Part shown: piece after piece, positions 11,263-23,155 of the stretch
How positions within the stretch are numbered: position 1 is the first letter of the stretch
Layout: each line of letters opens with the position of its first letter
NCBI GenBank assembly: GCA_030247855.1
Contig: JAPDRN010000008.1
Location: 62,001-126,000, forward strand
Direction of reading: 5' to 3'
Source of the DNA: Knufia peltigerae
Taxonomy: Eukaryota; Ascomycota; Eurotiomycetes; Chaetothyriales; Trichomeriaceae
DNA: 64,000 nt
Position numbers and translations under genes: made by a program
Notes under the pieces: model-generated
Database searches by the model: none
What the model saw: only the letters and a program-made list of their open reading frames with translations
What the model was told of the DNA's origin: nothing

Positions 11263-13099
11263 ATGAGGGAGGTGACTGAGGTTGGCACTTCGGAGGGCAT
11301 CATATCAAAGAACGATGTCGAGAAAGACGTCAACCTCGAACCACGACCACTCGCTCCCGCGGTGCAGGATGAGGATTCCAATCGCTACCTCGTCGAGTTC
11401 GACGGCCTGGACGATCCAGACAACCCCAAGAACTGGTCCAGAGCGAGGAGATGGAGAATCACTCTTGCCATGGGCGGAATGGCGTTTGTTGTTACCTTCT
11501 CCAGCTCCGTATTTGTATGCTATCTTCTCTCAGGGTCGTCATAAGAACTGACATGAGCTCGTAGGCTGTCGTCATTCTACCAGTCGCAACACAATTTCAT
11601 ATAGGAACTGTGACATCGACGCTTGGAGTTTCGCTGTTCCTACTTGTAAGAACAGTGGCTTGGGCTCCGAAGAGCGATTGAGAAGCTAATGCGTTGGTGT
11701 AGGGCTTCGTGTTTGGACCCATCTTCTTCGGACCTGCCTCTGAAGTATTCGGGCGGCGATTTCCTTTGTTTTCCGGCTACTTGTGCTTCGCAATCTTCCA
11801 GATACCCGTGGCTCTCGCTCAGAATGTGGAAACGATTATGCTTGGGAGGTTCTTTGGCGGCTTTGCTGCATCCTCACCGCTTGCGGTCATCGGGGGAGCC
11901 CTGGCCGATATTTGGAACCCAATTGATAGAGCCTATGGAGTCTGTGTCTTCGCTGCCGCCGCCTTCTCAGGACCTGTTGCAGGTATGAGAACTTGCATCC
12001 TCTCCGTCTATGCCTGACTCCATCTAACTGGCACTTGTTTCAGGACCGATCATTGGAGGATTTGTGACTCAGTCCTATCTTGGATGGCGATGGACTGCTT
12101 GGATCACTATGATCATGGCAGCATTGTTTGGTTGCATTGGGTTTCTGGTAATCCCAGAGACATCAGCTGCCAAAATCCTTCAGAAAAGGGCGAAAAGACT
12201 CCGCCGTGAGACGGACAACCCGGCGTTTCACGCGCAAGCAGACAAATCGCCTATCAGTGCAAAGACGCTGGTATTCGTATACCTTGTGCGGCCATTTACC
12301 ATGATATTTCAGGAGCCTATCTTAGCCCTTATTACTGCGTATATGAGTTTCATATATGGGTAAGTTTAACGAGGGCCTTGATTCTGTTTACCGACGCTGA
12401 CCTCCCACAGGATACTTTACCTCTTCTTTGAAAGTGTAAGTGATCCGCCCGAACATTTGCACATGAGACCAACATTGACAAATGAAGTTTCCGATAAGTT
12501 TCGAGGAAGAGCGTGGATGGAACATCGGCGTCGGGTCGTTGCCCTTTGCGTCTTTCATTGTCGGCATCGCCTTGGGGACCGGAGTTATTGCATATTCTAC
12601 GCGGACCAACTTCACTCGAGCCTACAATGAACACGGCAGGCCCATACCGGAAGAACGCTTGCCACCAATGATCGTCGGCGCAGCCGTCCTTCCCATCGGG
12701 CTTTTCTGGTTCGCATGGTACGTGAAACTGCTCGGATACCCATGAATAGTCGCTCACTTAACCAGGACTTCTGACCCGCACATCATTTGGGTACCGCAGG
12801 TGCTTTCCGTTACCTTGCTCGGGATGGGATGTTTGGTCACCTTCTGGCAGGGCATGAACTACATCATTGACTGTTACGGTTTTTATTCCAACAGCGCCAT
12901 TGCCATCAACACTTTCATCAGATCAATAGCAGCGGCAGGGTTTCCACTCTTTGCCCCAGCATTGTATCATGGCCTGGGAGTTTCGTGGGCTTCATCGCTT
13001 CTTGGATTTCTCTGTTTGGCATTTGTCCCGGTACCCATCCTCTTCTACAAATATGGAGCCACGATCAGACAAAAATCCAGATTCAAGCCGGCCAGCTGA
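11263..13099 (+). CDS. MFS drug/polyamine:H+ antiporter (DHA1 family)
   Basis: Seven exons: 11263-11514, 11565-11645, 11703-11982, 12044-12359, 12411-12435, 12488-12717 and 12766-13099, giving 505 aa. Exon 5 is only 25 bp. All joins are GT-AG and keep frame. The cytosolic N-terminus ends in DGLDDPDNPKNWSRARRW, the typical entry to TM1 of fungal TPO/FLR-type carriers. Other DHA1 landmarks are GFVFGPIFFGPASEVFGRR (motif A region), GRFFGGFAASSPLAVIGGALADIW, and the antiporter motif C region AAAAFSGPVAGPIIGGF. Twelve transmembrane segments are expected. These carriers export drugs, polyamines or weak acids across the plasma membrane; the substrate cannot be read from sequence. The next gene in the same direction is a sugar-porter carrier 1.8 kb downstream. 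Confidence 0.92.
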
Positions 13100-14859
13100 A
13101 GCGATACATCAGGATCTTGCAAGGAAAGCCTAAGCCAGGCTCGCCAAAAGAAGAGGCAACAAGTCGAGGAATATCGAGTGATGCATTGGCCAAGTGTTTT
13201 CTATCATCTGGCAAGCATGCTCACGTGGCAGCCGAGTCCTGCTCAACCATTGGTACCTTTCGGATGGGCACCAGGGATCTCTATGGTGCGATAGCATTGC
13301 CGACTTGACAGTCAGGCGGCATGCAGATGCAGTATGATAAAGGATTCTGCAAGATTTTCATCGACAGCCGAACGCACAATCACGAAGACGACTCTGGAGG
13401 GTCTAGAACAGGATCGTCTCCCTCTGGATCTTTCGGAGTTCCAGCGCTGGTGCCGAAGCATGGAGTATACGGGGCGACATGCCCTGTTCAAGTCCTTCAG
13501 CTTGACCAAGGCAAGTACTTTTGACTCCTAGGAACATGATACACGAAGCCGAGACTGTCTGCGGTCTCGTTTGACCCCGAACTCCATCACTTGCACGTGG
13601 TTTCTCCAACCTCTACCACCGTGTGCTTTGCCGAGCTTCCAGAACGACCGATAGATTTCGGTGCCTATTGCCAACGAAATTCGCTTCTGCTCGAGCCCTG
13701 CCCCATGTGCAAGCACTCGCTAGCCCAACTCCCGGCACATCGATTGTTAGTGCTCCTGAGCCCAAGGCCCCGGAACTCACACAATATAGTTACGACGAAA
13801 AGTTGGGGAAGCACTGGGAGATACACTATACCGACATAGACAGGTCCGGAAGCCTTCTCAGCCTTATGATGGCTGTTTTTGGTGTGATCAATACCTAATG
13901 AGTCTCGGCTATGTAATCGGGACCCCAAAAGTACGGAACTCGACTTGATGACATTACTGTACAGTAGGTAGAACCCCGAGTGGAGAAATTGCCGTCTTGT
14001 CACGAAACCAGCTCTCACACATTCTGGCTTGCAATTTCTTCCATCTCAGTAACGGAAGCCATGCGCCATAGCAAGCTACAAGCAGAGAAAATATCACTCC
14101 GGCCACGGAATAAGGCAGTCCCCATCACGGACAGGCGCTATTTGGCTTCGTTCGAGTAGCCTAATGCCCGGCAGCTTTTGACCTCGGCAATAGTGATTTA
14201 ATTGGTCCCTGATCCACCAGTCATTGAGGATTCAGGCTCTTTAGTTCGAAGCCTAGCAAGCTTCTAGCTTTTCTCTTGAAGGAGTTGAGCTAATCCAGAC
14301 GCCGAATTGACAACTTGCCATTGGTTTCATGGCTGATACCTGCTCCTCTTACTTTGGAGCTTGGCCGTCGCTAAGAAGTACAATACCTTGCAAAGCAGGC
14401 TTGATTGTTGCCGACTTTGACTGCTCATGATTCGGAACATCATAGCCTGTCCCCAATACCGTATGATGGGGAATATCACCTTCCTGCGGGGGTAGTTGCC
14501 TATCAATAGGCCAAGATGGCTTCAGTCCACGATGGATCTGGTGTGATCGCTCAAACGCCGGTACACGCTGGGATGATCAACCCACCCAAAGAGGGAATCA
14601 TCCTACCCTTGCTACAGGTCATACATACGTGTACCACTTCCCCAACCTCGTCTATCCTCCAGCTATGGGGAAACTCAACCCATCGTACGCGCATGCTTGG
14701 GGTAACGAGCCTAGACATGGATGGCAGCAGTGGTATACCTTGGGGAAGCTTCAGTGAGCTTCTCCTTTTTCACGTAGGTGCAGCTGACATAAAGGCCAAT
14801 CTTCTAGAAGGCGGCTGTTCAGAAAGGATTCCCTCGCAGTTTCATCAACCATCATCAAC
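13100..14859. other. Long intergenic stretch; possible gene relic near 13.3-13.9 kb
   Basis: 1.76 kb without a gene I can model. Between about 13330 and 13900 several short plus-strand frames overlap (for example one at 13334-13531 and one at 13623-13898) with protein-like composition but no start-to-stop model and no family I recognise. It may be a decayed gene. The remainder is presumably the promoter of the next transporter gene. Confidence 0.3.
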
Positions 14860-16696
14860 ATGGCTGTGAACGCGTACAATTTTATCATCGTCTATCTAGT
14901 GACCTTTGGGTCCTTGACGTACGGCTATAACTCTGCCATTATCGGCGCGGTCATCGGCCTCCCCTCCTTTTTCAAATACTTCAACATCGATATCAAGTCA
15001 AGCGAAGGGTCTCAGATCACTGGAGGTATGTCTTCCTGAACCATACGAAGAACACTTCTCGTCGCTCCCTCGGCGTGGCAAAGCACCCAAACTGACGTTT
15101 ACAGCCACCAATGGTCTCTTTGCTGGTGGTGGCCTGCTCGGCTGCTGGTTCATTACCTTTCTCGCCGACAAGGTTGGACGAAAACGATCCATCCAGATTA
15201 CAGCCTCGATTTGTATAGTCGCAGGCGCTCTCCAAGCCGGTTCCGTTCATATTGCAATGTTCTTGGTCGCCCGCTTCATGATGGGATTCGGTGCCGGCAT
15301 GGTGAACGTCATCACACCACTCTACCAGTCCGAAGTTTCTCCTCCCAAATCGAGAGGCTTCATGGTCGGTTCGCATGGATTCGTTCTCTGCGTAGGCTAT
15401 GTGAGTATGGCTAAATCATTGACGAATCGGCACACTGACTTGAACACAGGGTCTAGCAGGTTGGACTGGCTATGGCTGTTACTTCCTGGATAGTCAGGTC
15501 GCCCAGTGGCGTCTGTGCCTGGCACTTCAAATCGTCCCACCTCTCGGCCTCCTCCTCGGATCCCCTTGGCTTCCAGAGTCTCCTCGATTTCTTGTCGCTA
15601 CTGACCGGCAGGAAGCTGGGTTCGAGATCCTCAAACGTCTGCACCAACAACCGGGAGATGACGATTACACTACTGCCCGCGAAGAACTATACCAGATACG
15701 CCAACAGTTGGAGCTCGAAAGGCGCGAAGGCCTAGGACAGGGCTGGGTGAAGGGCTGGATTGTCCTCTTTTCCAGAAAGTCGTATCGAAAGCGCCTCCTT
15801 TTTGGGTTCTTGCTGCTGTAAGTTTGATATCTCTCGCTTCATAGTTTCAAAACTCCTTTACTGACTAATTGACAGCGGTCTGGTTCAGAGCACAGGATGC
15901 CTCGTTATCAACAACTACCAAGTACTACTTTACAATGGTCTCAGTCTCTATGGATCAATGCCGCTGATGCTCTACGCCATCTGGGATACCTGGGCAGCGT
16001 GCATGAATTTCATCAATGCATTGCTGCTTGACAGAGTTGGCCGCATTCCTATTATGGTGGTCGGACAGGTGAGCTCAAGAACACTTCCATGCCTGACCGT
16101 TAAATCTGAACCTTCTCCAGCTTGGCTGCGCAGTGTCCGTTGCCGGCTTCACAGCTTGCCTTGCCAGATATGGTGGCACCGACAACAAGCTGGGTAATGG
16201 CTTCGGCGTCTTCTTCCTCTACCTGTTCGTCACCTTCTTCGGTGGCAGCATGGACGCTTCTTCTTACGTCTACTCGTCCGAGATCTTTCCAACGTCGATT
16301 CGTGCTCAGGGTGCAGGGTTTAGCGTGTCGGGTCTATTCTGCTTCAGCTTGATCTACACCATGTGTGCGCCTGTCGCATTCAATAGTATTGGCTGGAAGT
16401 ACTATCTGATCTTCATCATTGTGCCCATATGCGGTGCGGCAATGATGTACTTTTTCTACCCTGAGGTGAGTTATACCCGCATGTCTGATTCCTCAAGCCC
16501 TAGTAGTTGTGAATGCAATTCTGACGCAACGGTGTTACCGCAGACCAAAGGACTCGCTCTCGAAGAAGTTGCAGCGAAGTTCGGTGATGAAGTCGCAGTC
16601 GATCTTTCTCACCTCTCAGCTGAGGAACGGGCCAGACTTGACAAAACCTTGGTCAATTCAGAAGTCATGGAAATGGAGCATGTTTCCAAGGTTTGA
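14860..16696 (+). CDS. MFS sugar transporter (sugar porter family)
   Basis: Six exons: 14860-15025, 15105-15400, 15450-15817, 15876-16068, 16121-16465 and 16544-16696, giving 506 aa. Twelve-helix sugar porter. Signature motifs in order are DKVGRKRS (loop 2-3), RFMMGFGAGMVNVITPLYQSE...RG (loop 4-5), PESPRFLV (loop 6-7), DRVGRIP (loop 8-9) and PETKGLALEEV (after TM12, split by the last intron). The start MAVNAYNFIIVYLVTFGSLTYGY enters TM1 almost at once, so the cytosolic N-terminus is very short; an extra 5' exon is possible, though none fits. Likely plasma-membrane uptake of a hexose, disaccharide or related polyol; the sugar is not deducible. Downstream lies a carboxylesterase and then a second sugar porter. 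Confidence 0.92.
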
Positions 16697-17748
16697 GCGA
16701 AACCTCTACTGGAGAGTTGTAGGGCGATATTCGATCAGGCGGCATATGCTTTGGAACATTCAGATACTGTCTTTACCTATGTGTATTATATCCACCATCA
16801 TTTTCGCGATCCGCTAATATCATATCATACACAAAGCTACGTATACGAAGAGACAGAGCAATGCGAGGTAAAATTCGTAAACGCTCCCATGTCGATGGAA
16901 TAATCTTGATGACTGCGTCAAGTGTATTTTGACGTTTGAGATTCTCCAGCCACGTATTCGGCAAAATTCAAAGCCCTCAGTGATAAGTTCAGTGGTTCAT
17001 GTGGTCTTGAGACACAGCTTATTGAAAGCACAGACATACCAGTACAGATTGGTTGAACAAAGCATAAAGGAGAACTGCAGAGATGGAGCTTTCATTGCAT
17101 TTCGCCACCAATTATGGTGCTCCTCGGAAAGAGTACTGAAAGGAGCACTACAGATTTCCAAACATGTCAATCCGATACTACTGATATGGCTCTTTGGTAG
17201 GTAAGTAGGAAAAGACACTAGAAACGTTGCCGCATGTTTTGTTGCTCGTGTGTCGCGGGCCGCGGGCCGCAGTTCGTCAAAAGGTCGGAGTCGGTCTCAT
17301 CAACTGCCGAGGACAACTACCAGCCAGCGGAGAGAGAGAGAGGAACCTTAACTGATTGATTGAGGGATAATTCATCTGATCTTGAGCTATTTACTTGGTA
17401 TCTACAGTTACGAGGTTTAGGTGGTCTTCAGAGCCGTCTGTCTATTCTGTCTGACTTCGTACCTCGTATTTGTACGTGTTAGTGCTCTAGGGATCTCTCT
17501 CCACCTGCTGCTGGATAGACAAGATGCCTGACTAGAATCGTCCGATGTACGAGCACTTGTGTACGAAGTTCTTGGATGTAGAGATATATTCATTATCAGT
17601 GATTTCCCTTCCTTTGAACACTTCGAAAAGACCATCATATCTACGTGGAGCCCACAAGAGACATCTTTACCTGAACAACCATATATTATCAGCCTATTCC
17701 ATATTGATACCCTCGCTCCAGACCTAGTACCCGTTCTCGAGGGTCACC
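16697..17748. other. Intergenic with simple repeats
   Basis: About 1 kb. Holds a short CGGGCCG-type tandem near 17256-17272 and a GA-rich run near 17330-17342. Otherwise presumed promoter of the carboxylesterase gene. Confidence 0.45.
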
Positions 17749-19137
17749 ATGGCAGGCATAGACGGTGACACGATTGTTCGATTACCAGGAGGACGAGTCC
17801 AGGGCTTCCTCACAGATGACGGAGAGGTCTTTCGAGCGCGAGGGGTCAGATACGCCACGGCCGAACGGTTCCGGGAATCTCGTCTCGTTGACCGCTGGGA
17901 CGATGTCTGGGACTGCACCAAACCGGCGGTGCTCAGCCCGCAATTGCCATCACGTCTGGCCGTGGTGGTTGGAGACATCCAGGGCACCAGGCCACAGTCG
18001 GAGGACTGCCTGCACGTTTCCATCGCCGCCCCGGCCAGTGCGGTGGGATCCGCGGGGAAGAGTACGCGGGGAGCGTTGCCCGTCATGGTCTTCTTCCACG
18101 GCGGCGCCTACGTGTCCGGCGGTGGCGACCTGGATTGCTACGACGGCACGCCGTTGGCACGGCGAGGGGTCGTGGTGGTCAACGTGACTTACCGCTTGGG
18201 CGTCCTGGGTTATTACCCCGTGGGCGACGACGGTGTCGCTTCGCCCAACCTCGGCCTGTCGGATCAGATCACGGCTCTCAAATGGGTGCAGACGAACATT
18301 GCCTGTTTCGGTGGGGATGCCGGAAACGTCACCCTCTTTGGACAGTCGGCGGGTGGCGACTCGATCTTCTCCATGTTGCTCCTCGACGAAACCCAGGATC
18401 TTTTCCATCGGGCCATCTTACAGAGCGCGCCGTTTGGGGAGAGAACCAAGCCCTTTGCGGAGCGGCAGAAGATGGAAAAGCGGATGGGCGAGGCAATGAT
18501 TGAATCCCTTGCCGGTCAAAACATCAAGGATATACCGTTTGAAGAGGTGCTCAAGACGCCACAGGTCAAGGCTGCGATGGCGGCCAAAGAATTCCCGACG
18601 GGCGTTATGCCGTTCGCACCGTCGTTCTATCGTCGCCCCTATGAAGGAACCATCACCCAGGCGATGAGCAGCCTCGACGACGTCAGTCGGATCCGCAAAC
18701 CCGTCCTGATATCTTATACCCGCGACGACGGGGCGATATTCGCCAGGATGGACGGTTGGTTGGGTCCGCTCTTGAAAACCCCTCTCCTCGGGCGCGTCGC
18801 TTTGTCCTTCAAGGAGTGGTTGTACACGGGACAGATATTCGGGTGGGGAAGTGAAAAGATGTACAGCAAGATTTCCGACGCGGGGGGAAATGCGGCTCTG
18901 GTGTACTTTTCACACAGGTTCCAGTACGGTTTGGGTGCCGCCCACTGTATATGCCTTCCCTACCTGCTGGGGTCGTGGTCGGCTTGGGAACGTGCACCTA
19001 TGCTCCAGGGGCCGAATGCGAAGGACATCGTCGCCCGCGTCGGGCCTGAAGTTCGTAAGCTGTGGGTTGCTTTTGCCAGCGGCTCGAACTTACAGGGGAA
19101 ACGCTTCGAGATCAATGATTCTTTTCGGTTCGAGTGA
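17749..19137 (+). CDS. Type-B carboxylesterase (alpha/beta hydrolase)
   Basis: Single exon, 462 aa, with a good start context (TCACCATGG). No signal peptide, so probably intracellular, and shorter than the usual 500-560 aa of secreted family members. The oxyanion-hole segment is FFHGGAYVSGGG; the nucleophile is Ser200 in FGQSAGG; the SEDCLHV signature is at 84-90; the catalytic His is His399 in GAAHCICLPYLLG. The acid, normally the Glu of a (D/N)EG motif, is Asp327 here (TRDDGAIF). Asp can serve in this position, but the change is notable. It hydrolyses carboxylic esters of unknown identity. It lies between two sugar-porter genes and could deacylate an acylated sugar or aromatic ester; that is inference from position. 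Confidence 0.9.
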   Translation: MAGIDGDTIVRLPGGRVQGFLTDDGEVFRARGVRYATAERFRESRLVDRWDDVWDCTKPAVLSPQLPSRLAVVVGDIQGTRPQSEDCLHVSIAAPASAVGSAGKSTRGALPVMVFFHGGAYVSGGGDLDCYDGTPLARRGVVVVNVTYRLGVLGYYPVGDDGVASPNLGLSDQITALKWVQTNIACFGGDAGNVTLFGQSAGGDSIFSMLLLDETQDLFHRAILQSAPFGERTKPFAERQKMEKRMGEAMIESLAGQNIKDIPFEEVLKTPQVKAAMAAKEFPTGVMPFAPSFYRRPYEGTITQAMSSLDDVSRIRKPVLISYTRDDGAIFARMDGWLGPLLKTPLLGRVALSFKEWLYTGQIFGWGSEKMYSKISDAGGNAALVYFSHRFQYGLGAAHCICLPYLLGSWSAWERAPMLQGPNAKDIVARVGPEVRKLWVAFASGSNLQGKRFEINDSFRFE

Positions 19138-20548
19138 GTTCTGACTACGGAGTATTGCCTGTGACGGAGTTTTGGATCTTTTCCCCCCCCTTATCTACCA
19201 GAACGGCCTAAGTTTAATTCCGCCAGGCTGGCACCTATTCAGTCGGTAGCTGGGGCCGAAGTCTATACAGGACTCCTAAGGGGGATATTGGCCTGGCCAT
19301 GTTCAGAATCTGTATCTTGATCCTCGGCTGTCTTCAAATAGAGCTGCGCGCCGAGGTCATGTTTGTGGCAGACATCAAGGTCGTTGGACGTCTTCAGACT
19401 CTAGAGAGCTAGCCTAAAGACCTGTAATTATCGTGTACTGGCCTCGTCACTCGTCGGATCGTCGACCAAGCCAAAAAGCCACCTTCTGAAAGGTGCTTCT
19501 TCCGACTATTATTCTTAGTCACGGCCCGACGACACCTCGGTCTGCCCAACGGGTCCTTTTCGCTAATCGCTTCCTTATCCCCAGAGCATAACTTGAAAGG
19601 ACATGATCCCCCGAACCCAAAGTTTGGGCGAGTGTGTTCTAGCCCTGTCCGTATATTCAGTATCTAGTCACTCCTGTCAACGTCTGGGGAAACAAATTGA
19701 AAAAGAGAAGGCGAGGTTCCCCTTGGCACAGGTAAAAGAGTATGTGCTCGTGAGTGTCTACGTTGAGTTATCTTTCTCGTATTCATTCATCTAGCTTGCT
19801 TATCTTATTCGTCGAATCAAGGACCCACAAGCTACCTACAGATACAGTATATGTCAGACAGCAACAGTTGAAAGGAAACAGCACACACACATGAGGCAAA
19901 CGAGGACATGGTCTATAGCTAGTCAAGATGTAACTTACAAGACTACGAGAACATCCAAAGCCCCCAATCACCCCTCCAGCGCTCGTCAGGGTTACGAACA
20001 TGGGACACTGACGACTAAAACTACTGGAGAACTCCGCATTTTCTTGGTCTTCTTTCGAATCGAGGGGCGGTGTATTGTACGAGTATCTGTAACTAGCGGC
20101 ATCTACAGAGTAGTAAGGTACCAAACCACCCCCAATGGAGTCTAAGTGGAGGCGGCGGTGGCGGAGGAGGAGTTGACACAGTCCGGGCGATAGTGAACAC
20201 ACCTACAGCAAAACCTACTCCGAGTTAGTTCAACAGGACTAGAATGTCTTGGTGAGTATTAGCACAGGATTATAGGGTTATCTAGCAAGTCACAAAAAAC
20301 GGTCTTATCTCGCAGCGAACAAGAGTTCCTCGGGTCCCGAGTCCTTTCGCTTCGGTTGTTGTCCTCGGCAAGCAAAAGGGAAGGAGAGAAACCACAAGGA
20401 AAAAAGGAATCGCAGTTCCCTTATAAGGGTGCGGTAGGCTCTTTGACATCTTGACTACGAATACCATATTCCTCCCCTATCTTTCTTGACCTTGCCCAGC
20501 GACCCCTATACTAAAAAACCCCACGGAACCACACTTCGCGAAGACACC
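19138..20548. other. Long intergenic stretch; possible small minus-strand gene
   Basis: 1.4 kb. Contains a C-run near 19185 and a GGC/GGA-rich tract near 20150-20172. The minus strand between about 19780 and 20260 has overlapping frames with proline runs (PPPPPPPP) and a hydrophobic patch, giving protein-like text, but no ATG-initiated model could be closed. Otherwise it is the promoter of the next transporter. Confidence 0.3.
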
Positions 20549-22667
20549 ATGGAACTTTTCAAAGACATCAAAAAGAACAAGAGATCTTTCTACATTGCTG
20601 GTATTATCAATATAGGAGCTATCCTAAGTGGTTTCGACCTTGGAGGCATAGGTGCAATTGTTTCCTTACCTAGGTGAGTAACAGTGTCAATGTCACGTCA
20701 CCAAGATAGGAGGATACGTACATTGCCTACCACGTATGAGCAAAGTTCAATGAACTAACTCCTCCTTGTCCTTGTGTTGTGAACACAGTTTCATAGCCGG
20801 GTTCGAATTAAACACCAGCGCCTCCAAACTTGCCAACACTTCCGGCACGATCGTGACGCTCTTGAATGCCGGAGCCATCATTGGTAGTTTCGCCCCATTG
20901 TTGGTCTCTCAGCACCTGGGTCGACGCTACCTCCTCATGATCTCCGGCCTTTTTTTCTTGCTCGGAGGGTCGTTGCAGACGGGTAGCACGATGCCCGGTT
21001 TGGGTATGATCAATGCGGGTCGAGTCATCGCCGGAGTCGGTGTCGGTCTCATCAGCAACGTCTCCCCTACCTTCATGGCCGAGTGCGCACCGAAACAATA
21101 TCGCGGTTTCATGATGAGTGAGTTTTCCTTGATCTTCACCAGGCGTGCTTGCTGACAAGTCCAAAATGAAACCAGGTCTCTATGATTTATACTTGATCTT
21201 CGGTGGTCTCATCGGATACTTTGCCGTGTACGGGTGTCAGATCCATCTGGCACCTACGTCGGCTCAGTGGAGGATCCCATTTTCCCTCCAACTCCCTCTG
21301 GCGGCCATCATCGTGGTCGGGGCGTATTCCTCCTACGAGTCCCCACGTTGGCTTGCCCGCAAAGATCGCCTGGACGAAATGAGAGACACCCTGTGCAAGC
21401 TACGTGGCTGCACCGTCGAGGACCCGGCTCTGGCCACTGAGATTGCCGAGATCCTGGCCCAGGTTCATGAAGAGGTCGCCGAAACTGCAGGAAACACCTT
21501 TAGAGAGTTGTTCATCCAAGGAAACTGGCAGAGGTTGGCGTGGGGCCTATCCCTCGCCATGGTAAGTTTTTTGTGTTCGGATATCCTGACAGTCTGAGAA
21601 CTTCTTCTGACGACTCCGACTCTGAGTCTAGTTTTCGACTTCTTGTGGACACAATGTTATACTGTATTGTAAGTTGGTACAAATCGTCTGAAACGACGGA
21701 CAAGCGTTGCTGACTCCAGGCCCGTCAAAAGACGCTCCCACGGTCTTCAAGGACATCGGTTATGTCACTCCCTCTTCCACCATCCTTGGAGGTGGCGTCA
21801 TTTTGATCATCAAACTCGCCGCCGTCCTTTTGTTTCTCATCGGACCTGTCGAGTATTTCGGTCGACGCACATTGCTCATGACCGGTACCTTGTAAGGCAC
21901 TCCCTATCTCGGGCCTTTTGCTCATCTTGATACGCAATATGTTGACGCATGATTCAGTGGTATGGGTGTCTGTATATATATCCTTGGAGCACTCCTTGCG
22001 GTCGATCCACCATCGTCGAGGAAGAGTGGTGAACTCGGCAACGGCGGAAGAGCAATGGTAAGTTGAAGCCTCCCATGGTCGAGATATATATTTATCTGTG
22101 ACTTGTCTGTTCGACGTTTCTGATTTGTTTTGATGTCAGGTCGCCATGGTATATGTCTTCCAGATTTTCTATTCCATCTCATGGGGTCCGTTGCTGTGGG
22201 TTTATCTGGGAGAAATCTTCCCCAACCGAATTCGAGAGTACGGCATGGCGCCGTGTGTTGCCGCTTGCTGGGCCTTCAACCTGTTGTGGTCCAAGGTACA
22301 GCCGATAGCTATTCTTCATACTGGTTGGAAAACATGGATGGTAAGTTTCACCCTCTCCCCCTACAGCTCTGATTCTTCCGGACCGCTTTGGTCTACCCCT
22401 TTTTTTTCCTTGCCTCTTTTTCCAAAGGACTCCGTTTCTGACATGTTGTCTCACTTACTCTCGGATTTGTTATAGATCTTTGGAACCCTCAATGTTTGCG
22501 CCACCATCCTCTGTTACTTCCTACCAGAAACTAGACACTTGTCTGTCGAAGAGATGGATGTTTTGTTTGGTGCGGTCGATGGTCAAACCCGTGCCAATGA
22601 CATTGACAATGAACTGCACTTGAAGGGTGCAATGGAACTTCACGAAACCGCCGACAAGACTGTTTGA
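20549..22667 (+). CDS. MFS sugar transporter (sugar porter family), second copy type
   Basis: Eight exons: 20549-20673, 20789-21117, 21176-21561, 21632-21668, 21720-21891, 21958-22057, 22140-22340 and 22476-22667, giving 513 aa. Exon 4 is 37 bp. The ATG at 20549 (ACACCATGG) is preferred over the longer non-ATG frame. Sugar porter landmarks: GFDLGGIGAIVSLP (TM1), GRRYLLM, GRVIAGVGVGLISNVSPTFMAE...RG, YESPRWLARK, FGRRTLLMTG, and PETRHLSVEEMD at the end of TM12. The TM7 motif reads GHNVILY, where GxNxxxYY is usual. Not a recent duplicate of the other sugar porter in this window, since intron positions and sequence differ. Likely hexose or pentose uptake at the plasma membrane; specificity unknown. 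Confidence 0.92.
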
Positions 22668-23155
22668 GCTGCACAAGCTCTGGTGATCGGGTTTCGAGGA
22701 CATGGACAACGATCAGACATGCGATGGGCATGAGTGGTGCCGCGAAAGAAAGAGGCATCTTCGCGGCCCCTGGCTGAGAATAATGACCGTGTCAGTGATA
22801 TTACATACGGGCTGTTGTGTACTACTGTAGCTTACCTGAGTTCATCTGATATGCTCTTCTCGAGGACTAGCGTTCTGAACGTGATGGCAAAGTTTGGCTG
22901 GGGAAGAGGTAGATATTCTAAAGCCGTATGTTTTTGGTCCGGGGTAACTAGCCGGTAAGTCTCCCCCATAAGAGCACTCGGTGTGTCCTCGCCTGGACCT
23001 CCCGTCCCTGCATGACCCCTTAAGCGAAGGCTCTGGACCAAGCTATTCGGGTTTGTCCTATCTAGAGCCAAGTAGGTTCCCACCCCGATGGACAAACTGT
23101 AATCCGTGGAATATCACAAGGTCCACACGACGACGGCCAAGCAAGTCTTTTACAA
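22668..23155. other. Intergenic
   Basis: 3' flank of the sugar transporter and promoter of the hydrolase gene. Nothing recognised. Confidence 0.5.
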
